From CAYYWP01 sp050176585 (GTDB lineage: Bacteria > Desulfobacterota > Binatia > HRBIN30 > CADEER01): DNA of 64,000 nucleotides. Shown here piece after piece: positions 25,211-34,659 of this stretch. Every line of letters begins with the position of its first letter. Position 1 is the first letter of the stretch. The position numbers and the translations under genes are program-made. The notes under the pieces are model-generated. The model saw nothing but the letters and a program-made list of their open reading frames with translations, was not told the DNA's origin and made no database searches. The DNA lies in the NCBI GenBank assembly GCA_050176585.1, contig JBFXHX010000002.1, forward strand, positions 62,001 through 126,000, read 5' to 3'.

Positions 25211-26761
25211 GTGCCGCGGCAGATCATCATCAATGCGACTGCGCAGGAGGCGCGCGTCGCGACCATGGAAAATGCGCGCTTGCTCGAGATCCACATCGAG
25301 CGCGTGCGCGAGCGCAGCTTGACCGGCAGCATCTGCAAAGGCCGCGTCCTGCGGGTGCTACCGGGCATGCAAGCGGCGTTCGTCGACATCGGTCTGGAGA
25401 AAGCCGCGTTCCTGCCGGGCGCGGACTTCTTCCCCCTCAGCGCGGACGAGTACGCGCTACGCGACACCTCGGATGGGGTCGTGCCCGAGGAGGGCGGTGA
25501 CGGCGCCGAGCCCCTCGCGCCGCCGCGCAGCAACCAGCCGCCGATCGAAGAGCGCCTGCAGAAGGGCCAGGAGATCGTCGTCCAGATCAGCAAAGAGCCG
25601 ATCGGCACGAAAGGCGCGCGCGTCACGTCGAACATCTCGCTGCCGGGCCGGTATCTGGTCTATCTGCCGCACAGCCGGCAGGTCGGCATCTCGCGGCGCA
25701 TCGCCAGCGAACGCGAGCGCGCGCGCCTGCGGGAGGCCGTGGAAGCCGTGGCCCAGGACATGGGCGGAATCATCATCCGCACCGCGTGCGAAGGCGTGTC
25801 AAAGCGCGAGATCCAGTCCGACCTGCGCCTGCTGCGCCGGCAGTGGCAGCGCCTGTCGCGCAAGGCGGAAAGCCTGCCCGCCCCCGCCATTCTGCACCAC
25901 GAGCTCGACGTGATCCTGCGCACCATGCGGGATCTCTCCGCCAGCGACGTCGCGCGCGTAGTCGTCGACAACCGCCGAGACTACCAGCGCATCCTCGATT
26001 TCATCGACGAGGTGATGCCGCGCTGGCGGCCGCGCGTCGAGCTGTACGAGCTCAGCGAACCGGTGTTCGAGCGGTACGGCATCGAAGCCCAGATCAACAA
26101 GGCGCTCGAGCGGAAGGTGTGGTTGAAGTCGGGTGGCTACATCGTCATCGATCACACCGAGGCGCTCACCGCAATCGACGTGAACACCGGCCGTTTCGTC
26201 GGCAAGACCGACGCGCGGGAGACCGCGCTGCGCACCAACGTCGAGGCCGCCCGCGTCATCGTCGACCAGCTCCGGCTGCGCAACATCGGCGGGCTGATCA
26301 TCATCGACTTCATCGACATGGCGCACGCCGAAGATCGCCAGGCGGTGCTCGCCGCGCTCGGCGATGCCCTGAAGGGCGACAAAGCGCGCGCGACCATCCT
26401 TGGCCTCTCCGAGCTGGGGCTCGTCGAGATGACCAGGCAGCGCACGCGCGAGAGCTTGACGCAGCGGCTCTGCGAACCGTGTCCCACCTGCGGTGAGCGC
26501 GGGCACGTGAAGGCCATCGCCACCACCAGCTACGAGGTGCTACGCCGCATTCGCCGCGAAGCGACGGTGAACGCGCCCGTGCAGCGCCTCGACGTCGTCG
26601 TCGATCCGGCGGTCGCCACCTTTCTCGCCCAGTACGAACCGGCCGCGATACGCGAGCTCGAGCGCGAGCTGGACGTGCACATCGAACTGCGCCAGGCGGA
26701 CACCGGCTCGCCGGCCGAGTACTCCGTCGTCGCGGCGCTCGCACAGGGCGCGGTGAAATGA
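25211..26761 (+). CDS. rng: Ribonuclease G/E family protein
   Basis: 516-residue endoribonuclease for rRNA 5'-end maturation and mRNA decay, starting at GTG. An S1-like domain (SICKGRVLRVLPGMQAAFVDIGL) is interrupted by an acidic insert. Catalytic Asp323 (IDVNTGRFVG) and Asp366 (IIIDFIDM) are 43 residues apart, the same spacing as Asp303/Asp346 of E. coli RNase E. A CxxC zinc-link type motif follows (CEPCPTCGERG). No long C-terminal scaffold region is present, so it is RNase G-like in length. Confidence 0.95.
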   Translation: MPRQIIINATAQEARVATMENARLLEIHIERVRERSLTGSICKGRVLRVLPGMQAAFVDIGLEKAAFLPGADFFPLSADEYALRDTSDGVVPEEGGDGAEPLAPPRSNQPPIEERLQKGQEIVVQISKEPIGTKGARVTSNISLPGRYLVYLPHSRQVGISRRIASERERARLREAVEAVAQDMGGIIIRTACEGVSKREIQSDLRLLRRQWQRLSRKAESLPAPAILHHELDVILRTMRDLSASDVARVVVDNRRDYQRILDFIDEVMPRWRPRVELYELSEPVFERYGIEAQINKALERKVWLKSGGYIVIDHTEALTAIDVNTGRFVGKTDARETALRTNVEAARVIVDQLRLRNIGGLIIIDFIDMAHAEDRQAVLAALGDALKGDKARATILGLSELGLVEMTRQRTRESLTQRLCEPCPTCGERGHVKAIATTSYEVLRRIRREATVNAPVQRLDVVVDPAVATFLAQYEPAAIRELERELDVHIELRQADTGSPAEYSVVAALAQGAVK

Positions 26762-26832
26762 GCCCGGCTCGCCGGCGCTCGACGTCCTCCGAAACCCACT
26801 AGCGGCAAAAATACCGAACCGCCCTTGCCGGG

Positions 26833-26862
26833 TTGAAGCGCCGCCAGCCAATTCGATATACG
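26833..26862 (+). promoter_or_regulatory. Possible promoter for korAB
   Basis: TTGAAG (26833-26838) and TATACG (26857-26862) with 18-base spacing lie 74 bases before the korA ATG. The surrounding stretch is more AT-rich than average for the window. Predicted by eye only. Confidence 0.35.
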
Positions 26863-26935
26863 ATGCGTTTACGCCCTTGCCGATAACGTTTTAGACGTGG
26901 CCAGGGGCGTTGAGGACGACAGAACGGAGAGCACC

Positions 26936-28816
26936 ATGGAACCAGAAAGCGCAACGGCAACCGTTGGTGGCGGAAGTCCGGCAAAGCGCATCGAGGACCG
27001 GGATGAAGTGGTGATCCGCTTCGCCGGTGACTCGGGCGACGGCATGCAGCTGGCGGGACAGCATTTCACCACTGAAACGGCGCTGGCTGGTAACGATCTG
27101 AGCACGCTTCCGGACTTTCCGGCCGAAATCCGCGCTCCGGCGGGCACGCTGGCCGGCGTCAGCGGATTTCAACTGCACTTCTCCAGCCGCGACGTCTTCA
27201 CGCCCGGCGATGCGCCGGACGTGCTGGTGGCGATGAACCCGGCCGCGCTCCGCGTGAACATCGGCGACCTGCAGCCGAATGGCATTCTGATCATCGACAA
27301 GGAGCAGTTCAACGATCAGAATCTGAAGAAAGCGGAGTATGCCGGCAACCCGCTCACGGACGGCTCGCTTGACCGCTACCAGCTGTTCGAGGTCGACATC
27401 ACCAAGTTGACGATCAACGCGCTCAAGGACCTCGGCCTTCCCACGCGCACAATGATGCGCTCGCGCAACTTCCTCGCGCTCGGGCTGACCTCGTGGCTCT
27501 TCCAGCGGCCGATCGATCCGACCGTGAAGTGGATCGAACAGAAGTTCAAAAAGACGCCAGCGCTCGCCGAGGCCAACATCCGCGTACTGAAAGCCGGCTG
27601 GCATTTCGGTGAGACCGCCGAGATGTTCCGCACCGCGTACAAGGTCGCGCCCGCCACCATTGCGCCGGGGCACTACCGCAACATCACCGGCAACCAGGCA
27701 ACCGCCCTCGGGATGGTCGCGGCGGCGCGGCGGGCTGGACGGCCGCTGTTTCTAGGCAGCTATCCGATCACCCCCGCGAGCGACATTCTGCACGAGCTCT
27801 CCACGTACAAGCACTTCAACGTGTTCACCTTCCAGGCCGAGGACGAGATCGCCGGTATCGGCGCGGCGCTCGGCGCCGCGTTCGGCGGCGCCGTCGCGCT
27901 GACCACGACCAGCGGACCCGGCGTGTGCCTGAAGTCCGAAGCGATCAACCTGGCGATCAGCACCGAGCTGCCCCTCGTCATCGCCGATATCCAGCGCGGC
28001 GGTCCGAGCACCGGGTTGCCGACCAAGACCGAGCAGGCCGACCTCATGCTCGCCATGTTCGGCCGCAACAGCGACTCGCCGCTGCCGATCGTCGCCCCCG
28101 CGACCCCGGCCGAGTGCTTCCGGATGGCGTTCGAGGCGGTGCGGATCGCGCTCACCTACATGACGCCGGTCTTCTTCCTCTCCGATGGCTATCTCGCCAA
28201 CGGGGCCGAGCCGTGGCTCATCCCGCGCGCGGAGAATCTGCCGGAGATCTCGGTGCGGTTCCGCACCGATCCCAAGGGTTACTACCCGTTCCTGCGCGAT
28301 CCCGAGACGCTTTCGCGGCCATGGGCGATCCCGGGAACCCCCGGCCTCGAGCATCGAATCGGCGGGCTCGAGAAGGACTATCTGACCGGCAACGTGAGCT
28401 ACGCGCCCGCCAATCACGAACAGATGGTGCGCGTGCGCGCGCGCAAGATCGCCGGCATCGTGCGCGAAATTCCGCCCAGCGAAGTGCACGGCGTGCCCGA
28501 GGGCGAACTGCTGATCATCGGCTGGGGCAGCACGTACGGCTCGATTCAAGCCGCCACGCGCGCGTTGCGCGACCAGGGGCACGCCGTCGGACATCTGCAC
28601 CTGCGCCACCTCAACCCGCTGCCCGGCGATCTCGGCGCGATCCTGTCGCGTTTCAAGCGCGTGATGGTGCCGGAGCTGAACATGGGCCAGCTCGTGCGGC
28701 TGCTGCGCGCCGAGTACCTGGTCGACGCCGTCGGCCTCAACAAGATTCAGGGCCAGCCGTTCAAGGTCAGTGAGATCGTGAGCAAGGCCAAGAAGATGCT
28801 GGAGGCATCCCGATGA
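26936..28816 (+). CDS. korA: 2-oxoacid:acceptor oxidoreductase, alpha subunit (gamma-alpha fused)
   Basis: 626-residue subunit of a two-subunit 2-oxoglutarate-type ferredoxin oxidoreductase. The N-terminal gamma domain has VIRFAGDSGDGMQLAG and FPAEIRAPAGT. The alpha pyrimidine-binding region has GSYPITPASDILHELS and TTTSGPGVCLKSEA, with IQRGGPSTGLPTKTEQADL. The C-terminal transketolase-like part ends at KVSEIVSK. The ATG at 26936 has GGAGAG upstream; the frame is open from a GTG at 26897, a less likely start. Coupled to korB by an ATGA overlap. It would link 2-oxoacid oxidation to reduced ferredoxin. Confidence 0.95.
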   Translation: MEPESATATVGGGSPAKRIEDRDEVVIRFAGDSGDGMQLAGQHFTTETALAGNDLSTLPDFPAEIRAPAGTLAGVSGFQLHFSSRDVFTPGDAPDVLVAMNPAALRVNIGDLQPNGILIIDKEQFNDQNLKKAEYAGNPLTDGSLDRYQLFEVDITKLTINALKDLGLPTRTMMRSRNFLALGLTSWLFQRPIDPTVKWIEQKFKKTPALAEANIRVLKAGWHFGETAEMFRTAYKVAPATIAPGHYRNITGNQATALGMVAAARRAGRPLFLGSYPITPASDILHELSTYKHFNVFTFQAEDEIAGIGAALGAAFGGAVALTTTSGPGVCLKSEAINLAISTELPLVIADIQRGGPSTGLPTKTEQADLMLAMFGRNSDSPLPIVAPATPAECFRMAFEAVRIALTYMTPVFFLSDGYLANGAEPWLIPRAENLPEISVRFRTDPKGYYPFLRDPETLSRPWAIPGTPGLEHRIGGLEKDYLTGNVSYAPANHEQMVRVRARKIAGIVREIPPSEVHGVPEGELLIIGWGSTYGSIQAATRALRDQGHAVGHLHLRHLNPLPGDLGAILSRFKRVMVPELNMGQLVRLLRAEYLVDAVGLNKIQGQPFKVSEIVSKAKKMLEASR

Positions 28817-29826
28817 ATACGCCCGTGGCCACTCCCACCCTGTCGCGCAAGGATTTCGTCACCGATCAGGACGTGCGCTGGTGCCCCGGCTGCGGCGATT
28901 ATTCGATTCTCGCGCAGGTGCAGAAGGTGATGCCGGAGCTCGGCATCGCGCGCGAGAACATCGTGTTCATCTCGGGCATCGGCTGCTCGAGCCGCTTTCC
29001 GTACTACATGAACACGTACGGCTTCCACTCCATCCACGGCCGCGCGCCGGCCATCGCGACGGGTCTGAAAGCGACGCGTCCCGAGCTGTCCGTGTGGGTG
29101 GTGACCGGCGATGGCGACGGCCTCAGCATCGGCGGCAATCACCTGCTGCACGTGCTGCGCCGGAACCTCGACATCAACCTGTTGCTCTTCAACAACCGCA
29201 TCTACGGGCTCACCAAGGGCCAGTATTCGCCGACGTCGGAGATCGGCAAGGTGACCAAGTCCACTCCGCTCGGCTCGATCGATTATCCGCTGAACCCGAT
29301 CCTGGTCGCCCTCGGTGCGGAGGCGACGTTCGTCGCGCGCACCGTGGACGTCGACGCCAAGCACCTACAGCAGATCATCAAGCGCGCCAGCGAGCATCGC
29401 GGCGCGGCGTTTGTCGAGATCCTGCAGAACTGCAACATTTTCAACGACGGCGCATGGTCTCCGGTGAGCGAGAAGGAGACCAAAGCCGACAATGTCGTGC
29501 TCCTCGAGCACAGCAAGCCGCTGGTGTTCGGCAAGAACCGCGACAAGGGCATTCGCCTGAACGGCCAGCGCCTCGAGGTCGTGACGCTCGGCGGCGATAT
29601 CACCGAGAACGATCTGCTCGTTCACGACGAGCAGGATGCCGCCCTCGCCTTCCTGCTGAGCTCCATGCCCGCCGAATTTCCGACGCCGCTCGGCGTATTT
29701 CGCGCTGTTCAACGGCCGACCTACGATCAGGCAATCCATGCGCAGATCGCCCAGGCGCGCGAGAAGCAGGGCGAGGGCGATCTCAACGCGCTGTTCGCGC
29801 AGGGCGACACGTGGGAAGTGCGCTGA
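28813..29826 (+). CDS. korB: 2-oxoacid:ferredoxin oxidoreductase, beta subunit
   Basis: 337-residue thiamine-diphosphate subunit. WCPGCGDY and GIGCSSRFPYYM hold conserved cysteines and the TPP site, GDGDGLSIGGNHLLH with the later LLFNNRIYGLTKGQYSPTS is the Mg/TPP motif, and a Cys in LQNCNIF may complete the cluster set. It forms the catalytic pair with KorA. The subunit layout is that of KorAB-type enzymes found in aerobes as well as anaerobes. Confidence 0.96.
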   Translation: MNTPVATPTLSRKDFVTDQDVRWCPGCGDYSILAQVQKVMPELGIARENIVFISGIGCSSRFPYYMNTYGFHSIHGRAPAIATGLKATRPELSVWVVTGDGDGLSIGGNHLLHVLRRNLDINLLLFNNRIYGLTKGQYSPTSEIGKVTKSTPLGSIDYPLNPILVALGAEATFVARTVDVDAKHLQQIIKRASEHRGAAFVEILQNCNIFNDGAWSPVSEKETKADNVVLLEHSKPLVFGKNRDKGIRLNGQRLEVVTLGGDITENDLLVHDEQDAALAFLLSSMPAEFPTPLGVFRAVQRPTYDQAIHAQIAQAREKQGEGDLNALFAQGDTWEVR

Positions 29827-29890
29827 TGCGCGTTTGATCGATTCGCCGCGGCCGCCGCGCGGCCGAATGGCGCGTTCCGCGACGCGCCGC

Positions 29891-29926
29891 ACGGGTTGCG
29901 CTCTCAGATCGCCAGAGCGCGCCCGT
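29891..29926. terminator. Stem-loop between convergent korB and DoxX genes
   Basis: ACGGG (29891-29895) and GCGCTCT (29898-29904) pair with AGAGCGC (29914-29920) and CCCGT (29922-29926). This makes a 12-bp stem with a small internal loop and a 9-base loop. The place between two stop codons fits a bidirectional terminator, though no U-run is seen. Confidence 0.45.
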
Positions 29927-29945
29927 GCTCGGGTGGCGGCTTTGT

Positions 29946-30341
29946 CTAGCCGAAGTACCCGAGGCCCAGCAGCGCCACGGCAAAGTACGCCGCGACCACC
30001 GCGGCTCCGGGATAGTCTTTGGCGAACCGCTGGCCCGTGATGAGGGCGAGCAGCGCAAGACCCGCGATCGCGATACCCACCGAGGCGATGTTCAAGCCGC
30101 GGTGGGCGAAGCTGCCGAACAGGATTCCGAGGCCGCACAGCATGCCGGCCACCGCTTCGAGCGCAGTGAGCGCCCAGAACAACAGCCGGACCGTCTCGGC
30201 GGGAAACGGGCTATTCCGGAAATGACTCTCGAGGAACTCGAGGTTGCCCGCCGGGTCGGTGAGCTTGTCGAGCGCCGATTGTAGAAACACCGCGGCGAAA
30301 AACGCCGTCACCAAGAACCGACCGATGAGCTCGATATCCAT
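29946..30341 (-). CDS. DoxX family membrane protein
   Basis: 131-residue integral membrane protein with four hydrophobic helices (LIGRFLVTAFFAAVFLQSALDK, LLFWALTALEAVAGMLCGLGIL, a third near LNIASVGIAIAGLALLALI, and VVAAYFAVALLGLGYFG). The pattern fits DoxX/DUF417-like proteins, linked in some cases to quinone or thiosulfate metabolism; a specific role cannot be given. Open frame continues upstream to 30506 but is not hydrophobic or conserved, so Met at 30341 is chosen. Confidence 0.8.
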   Translation of the reverse strand: MDIELIGRFLVTAFFAAVFLQSALDKLTDPAGNLEFLESHFRNSPFPAETVRLLFWALTALEAVAGMLCGLGILFGSFAHRGLNIASVGIAIAGLALLALITGQRFAKDYPGAAVVAAYFAVALLGLGYFG

Positions 30342-30498
30342 GACGTCCCTGCTCTCGACACGCCTCCCATCGCCAGGCGTGTCACGCGCTCGATAGGCGC
30401 GCAACCGAAAAGCGCCACGCCGAACTTTGTGCTCAACGCCTCGCGCCGGCGGCGTACCACCGCATCCCGCACCTGACAAGCGCGGCAGTGCGCCGACC

Positions 30499-31161
30499 TC
30501 ACGCATCGCCGAGCACGGCGCGCACCAACTCCACCGATAGCTCGTCGAGACTGCGGATCACCGCGCGGGCGCGGCTCACGTCGTTCTCCGCGGTATAGTC
30601 GTGCGGAAAGGCGATGCACGCGCAGCCCGCCGCCGCCGCCGCCGCGACGCCTTTGTAGGCATCCTCGATGACCGCGCAGCGCTCTGGTGGGAGCCCGAGC
30701 GCCGCGGCGGCAGCGGCGAACGCATCGGGCGCCGGCTTGGCGTTCTCATACCCCTCGCGCGTCACCACGGCGGTGAAAGCCGCGCGTAGCCCGAAGCGCT
30801 CGAGCACGAACGCGGTATCCTGCGCGTTCGAGTTCGTCGCCACGACGAGCGGAAACGCCGCGCCCAGGCGAGCCACCGCTTCACGAGCGCCCCTGACGAG
30901 CTGCACGTCCTGCTGCAAGAGCGCGTGGTAGACGGGATCCTTCAGCCGGCGCAGCTCCGCGGGCGTGACCGGCAACCCATAGGTGCGGACAGCGTACTCG
31001 GGACCGCGTCCGGCGGCGATCCACTCGCGCCCGTACAGTTGGGCGTCGACCTGGATCCCGAAGCGCGCCAATACCTGGTTGTACGCGCGGTGCTGCAGCG
31101 CCTCGGAATCGATGAGCACGCCGTCCAGGTCGAAGATGACGCCGGCGGCACGGCGGCTCAC
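30499..31161 (-). CDS. HAD-superfamily hydrolase, beta-phosphoglucomutase-like
   Basis: 220-residue phosphatase or phosphomutase with motif I FDLDGVLIDSE (two Asp), a cap domain, motif II VVATNSNA, a Lys in ENAKPAPDAF and motif IV VIEDAYKGVAAAAAAG. The subgroup includes beta-PGM and Gph-type phosphatases; a sugar-phosphate substrate is likely but unspecified. The GTG start overlaps the cyclophilin stop (GTGA), so the two are co-translated. Confidence 0.93.
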   Translation of the reverse strand: MSRRAAGVIFDLDGVLIDSEALQHRAYNQVLARFGIQVDAQLYGREWIAAGRGPEYAVRTYGLPVTPAELRRLKDPVYHALLQQDVQLVRGAREAVARLGAAFPLVVATNSNAQDTAFVLERFGLRAAFTAVVTREGYENAKPAPDAFAAAAAALGLPPERCAVIEDAYKGVAAAAAAGCACIAFPHDYTAENDVSRARAVIRSLDELSVELVRAVLGDA

Positions 31162-31769
31162 GGCTTCTCGACGACGCGAACGCTCTCGATCACCACCGGG
31201 GTGACCGGCACGTTCTGGTGCGGCATTTTCGTCGTCGTCTGCACCTTTTCGATCTTCTGCACCACGTCCATCCCGTTCACCACCTTGCCGAACACGGCGT
31301 AGCCATAGCCCTGCGCCGAGTCGTCGCGGTGGTCGAGGAAGACGTTGTCCTTGGTGTTGATGAAGAACTGCGCCGTGGCGCTGTTCGGATCCATGGTGCG
31401 CGCCATGGCGATGGTGCCGGTCTGGTTCTTGAGGCCGTTAGCGGCCTCGTTCTTGATCGACGCCTTCGTCTTCTTTTGGCTCATGTCTTTGTCGAAGCCG
31501 CCGCCCTGGATCATGAACGCCGGAATGACGCGGTGAAAGATGGTGCCGTCGTAGAACTTGTCATTGACGTAGGACAGGAAGTTCGCCGTCGTCACCGGCG
31601 CCTTTGCCTGATCGAGCTCGATCGTGATGTCGCCCTGCGACGTCTTCATCAGTACTACCGGGTTATCTCCTTGTGCGGCCACGGTATTTCCTCCTTCTGC
31701 GGCCGCGACGGCGGCGGCGCTCAAACCCACGAGTAGCAAACAGCTAATGACTACGCGCATCGTCCTCAT
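31158..31769 (-). CDS. Secreted peptidyl-prolyl cis-trans isomerase (cyclophilin)
   Basis: 203-residue PpiA/PpiB-type cyclophilin with an N-terminal signal peptide (MRTMRVVISCLLLVGLSAAAVAAA), so a periplasmic folding role is expected. Conserved catalytic-region motifs are TTANFLSYV, FHRVIPAFMIQGG, MARTMDPNSATAQFFIN and GYAVFGKVVNGMDVV. The ATG at 31769 follows GAGGAGA; Met at 31760 is an alternative. A HAD phosphatase gene is coupled downstream. Confidence 0.94.
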   Translation of the reverse strand: MRTMRVVISCLLLVGLSAAAVAAAEGGNTVAAQGDNPVVLMKTSQGDITIELDQAKAPVTTANFLSYVNDKFYDGTIFHRVIPAFMIQGGGFDKDMSQKKTKASIKNEAANGLKNQTGTIAMARTMDPNSATAQFFINTKDNVFLDHRDDSAQGYGYAVFGKVVNGMDVVQKIEKVQTTTKMPHQNVPVTPVVIESVRVVEKP

Positions 31770-31953
31770 CGCACTCTCCTCACCAGACCGCCGCATCGGC
31801 TTGAATTTCCATGCGTCATATCAGCCCACGACGCGGGCGCAAGGCGGCGGCGCGCACCCCCACCGCCCCGACTTCAACGCGCAGACGCAAGTCGCGAAAC
31901 TTCGCATCGCCGCGTATTCTAATGCTGTGCGCGCGACTGATAGCACCGCAATC

Positions 31954-32301
31954 ATGAGCCGCACGCTGGTCACGCGTGTCGCGGACCTGCCGCCCAGGCG
32001 CACCGTGAAGTTCGTGCTCGAGCGCGACGGCCGCGCGCTGGAGGCATTCGCGCTGAACCACGACGGCGCCCTGGTCGCGTACGTGAACCGCTGCTGTCAC
32101 GTCCCCATGACGCTGGACTGGGTGGAAAATCAGTTCCTCAGTGAAGACGCCGCGCACATCATGTGCGCCACCCACGGGGCGGTGTACGACCCGCTCAGCG
32201 GCGAATGCGTGGCTGGGCCGCCAATCGGGCGCTGCCTCACACCGATCCCGCTGGAAGTGCGCGACGGCGAAATCTACGCCGGTTGGCCGGACGGCGAATA
32301 A
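31954..32301 (+). CDS. Rieske (2Fe-2S) domain protein
   Basis: 115-residue single-domain protein with ligands Cys47-x-His49 and Cys71-x-x-His74 (CCH and CATH). The second box lacks the Trp usual in dioxygenase ferredoxins. Small cytosolic Rieske proteins of this kind often carry GPPxxxCLTPIPLEVRDGEIY at the end, as here. It is a possible electron carrier; the partner is unknown. A GTG at 31927 would give a longer start. The gene stands between the divergent cyclophilin and a pseudogene. Confidence 0.85.
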   Translation: MSRTLVTRVADLPPRRTVKFVLERDGRALEAFALNHDGALVAYVNRCCHVPMTLDWVENQFLSEDAAHIMCATHGAVYDPLSGECVAGPPIGRCLTPIPLEVRDGEIYAGWPDGE

Positions 32302-32432
32302 CGCCCGATGCGGCACAACATCTTTCTGCAGCCCCGCATGCGATTGGCGCGGTGTTGCCGCTGTTCGACGCCGAGGACGAACCCGTGCGCTAGCGCGCAG
32401 TCGCCATTCTCGCCCCACACGGGCCCGCCGCG

Positions 32433-33215
32433 GTGATCGCCGCGAACCAGGCGCTGAACGGCGCGCCCCATCGGCGCCTGCAGAGCATCATCGCGCGGTG
32501 CACGCGGGTGCGCGGTCGCGCGGCTCTGGACGTGCTCTTCGGGCTGATGGCATCCGACGACATCGACACGAGTCGGGCCGCGTGCGAGGCGCTGGTCGGC
32601 GCCGTGCCGCTCGCGGCGCAGGAGCGCGCCGACGCCGTCCGGCGCAGCCAAGACTCCGCGAAGGGCCACCGGACGCCGTTGGTGGCATCGGCCAAGCTCA
32701 ACGCTGGGCCATTGTGGGAGAGCTCGGTGGAAGCGTTGGAAGACCGCGACGAACAGGCTGTACGCCGCGATCCATCACGTGCCGCACGGCCTCGGACCCC
32801 GCCAAGCTCGCGGAGCAGATCCGAGACCGCGCACCACAAGCGCGAGCGGTGGCCGGGAGCGCGCGCGGGCTCGCGCTGCTCAAGGATACGGCGCGTGGGA
32901 CGACGAACGCGGTTCGCGTACGCGCTGGCGGTGTTACAGACCCACCGGCGTCCGTTCGGTGCGGCGCGCCCGCGAGACCCGCGCCTGGACGTGTTTCGCA
33001 CGCTCGCCGCATCGCGTTTCCGCTCGCGGAGCGGTTGCATAAGGAGCGGGCGCTGGCTCCCAGAAGACGTGCAGTACATCGCGGTCGCGCTCGCCGAGCA
33101 ATTCGGCGAACCGCGCGCCGTTGCCGAGGGGGTCCTTGCCCATCTGGCGGCGCGGCATGGCCGCGCCAAGGTGGGCCGCGCAGCGCACAACAAGCTGCAG
33201 CTCCTCCAGCGCTGA
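32433..33215 (+). pseudogene. Frameshifted gene of unknown function
   Basis: Coding-like sequence with strong GC third-position bias that moves between frames. About 32433-32770 reads APHRRLQSIIARCTRV, RAALDVLFGLMASDD and TSRAACEALVG in one frame. About 32790-33060 reads DPAKLAEQIRDRAPQ and RIAFPLAERLHKERALA in the next frame. The first frame then returns with PEDVQYIAVALAEQFGE and AEGVLAHLAARHG to a TGA at 33215. At least two frameshifts are needed to join them. The helical alanine-rich middle hints at repeats of alpha helices, but I do not recognise the family. Sequencing error is the alternative. Confidence 0.5.
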
Positions 33216-33276
33216 CGGAGATCGACACCGCCTGGCGATTCGCATCGCGGCGGCGTAGCAATGCCAGATCACGCCG

Positions 33277-34242
33277 ATGATCATCGCGCCTACTCCGGAC
33301 GCCATCGAGCGCGCCGCGGCCCTGCTGCGCGGCGGACAGGTGGTCGCGTTTCCCACCGAAACCGTCTACGGCCTCGGCGCCGACGCAACCGACGCGCGCG
33401 CCGCTGCGCGCGTCTTCTCCATCAAGGCGCGGCCCGCTTTTGACCCGCTCATCGTTCACCTCGCAGAGGCGCACGACATCGCGGAAGTCGCGGCGAGCGC
33501 CGCGGCCCCCGCCCGCGAGCTGGTGGCTCGGTATTGGCCGGGACCGCTCACGATCGTCGTGCCGAAGCACGAGCGCATCCCTGACATCGTGACCGCGGGC
33601 TTGCCCACGGTGGCCGTGCGGGTGCCGAACCATCCGGTCGCACGCGAGCTACTCCGGCGATCCGGGCGGCCCATCGCCGCGCCCAGCGCGAATCCGTTCG
33701 GCTACGTGAGCCCGACCACGGCGGCGCACGTCGTCGCGCAGCTCGGCGATGCGGTGCCGATGATATTGGATGGCGGCCCCTGTCGCGTCGGCCTCGAATC
33801 CACCATCGTTTCGTTCGCGGAAGCCACGCCTACCCTGCTCCGCCATGGCGCCATTTCGCTCGAGGCGCTCGAACAGGCACTCGGCCCAATCCGGGTGCGC
33901 ACCGATGCGCGCCTGCCCTCGGCGCCCGGGCAGTTGCCGAGGCATTATGCACCGCGCACGCCGCTGACGATCGCATCTTCCGCGTCGGAGATTTCACCCG
34001 TCGAGCGCCGCGATACCGCACTGCTCTCGTGTGTCCCGTGCGCGGATACCGCCGGTTTCGCCGCGGTCGAGATCCTGTCCGCCGAAGGCGACCTCGAAGT
34101 CGCGGCCGCACGGCTGTTCGCGGCGCTGCGGGCGGCGGACGGCGCCGGCTATCGACGCATCGTTGCGCTCGCCGTGCCCGAGCGCGGCATCGGCCGCGCC
34201 ATCATGGATCGGCTGCGCCGCGCCAGCGCGCCGCCGGCGTGA
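33277..34242 (+). CDS. sua5: L-threonylcarbamoyladenylate synthase (Sua5 type)
   Basis: 321-residue enzyme making the L-threonylcarbamoyl-AMP used for t6A37 in tRNAs. The YrdC domain carries AFPTETVYGLGADAT, FSIKARPAFDPLIVHL, WPGPLTIVVPK, PIAAPSANPFGYVSPTTAAHV and DGGPCRVGLESTIVSF. The PGQLPRHYAPRTPL linker and a C-terminal Sua5 domain make it the long form rather than TsaC. Intact, despite lying between decayed regions. Confidence 0.95.
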   Translation: MIIAPTPDAIERAAALLRGGQVVAFPTETVYGLGADATDARAAARVFSIKARPAFDPLIVHLAEAHDIAEVAASAAAPARELVARYWPGPLTIVVPKHERIPDIVTAGLPTVAVRVPNHPVARELLRRSGRPIAAPSANPFGYVSPTTAAHVVAQLGDAVPMILDGGPCRVGLESTIVSFAEATPTLLRHGAISLEALEQALGPIRVRTDARLPSAPGQLPRHYAPRTPLTIASSASEISPVERRDTALLSCVPCADTAGFAAVEILSAEGDLEVAAARLFAALRAADGAGYRRIVALAVPERGIGRAIMDRLRRASAPPA

Positions 34243-34659
34243 TCACGCGATCCGTCGCTGGCCCCACCACCCCACCGGGGCGGCGCTTTGCGCCGCGCGC
34301 CGGCGGATCGATCGCGATGAAGCGTGGCATGCGTGTCGCTCGCCGGCCGTGCGGAGCACCGACCGTTTCAGGAGCCGCGACCGACCTCACCCGCCGCGAT
34401 CCCTGGTGGATGCTCGGCCATGTCGCACCAGCCCGATTGGCGGACGAATGCAGCGGACGTGCGACGTCCGCCGCAGCAGGAGTCAGCGCGGGCGGAGTGG
34501 ATGCGCCGCCCGCACCGCCCCGAAATCTCGTTGCACCACGAGTTCTCGCGGCGCGGGCGACATCTCTGCCGGTGACAATGGAGCGCGCGCCGCTGATGGT
34601 CTCGTCTGGCACGCGCCCTGCTCGATCAGTTCCAGCTTACTCGAGAAGGAGTGAAGGAC
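34243..34659. other. Gene-free stretch with one perfect short inverted repeat
   Basis: 417 bases without a supportable gene. A perfect hairpin GCGGACGT-GCG-ACGTCCGC lies at 34453-34471. AAGGAG at the right end is the ribosome binding site of the DJ-1 gene. Codon bias is not coding-like over any long frame, so decayed sequence is possible. Confidence 0.4.

Noticed and set aside
34453..34471. Perfect 8-bp hairpin as an intrinsic terminator for the Sua5 gene
   Set aside because: It is over 200 bases past the stop and has no U-run; listed only as a structural note.
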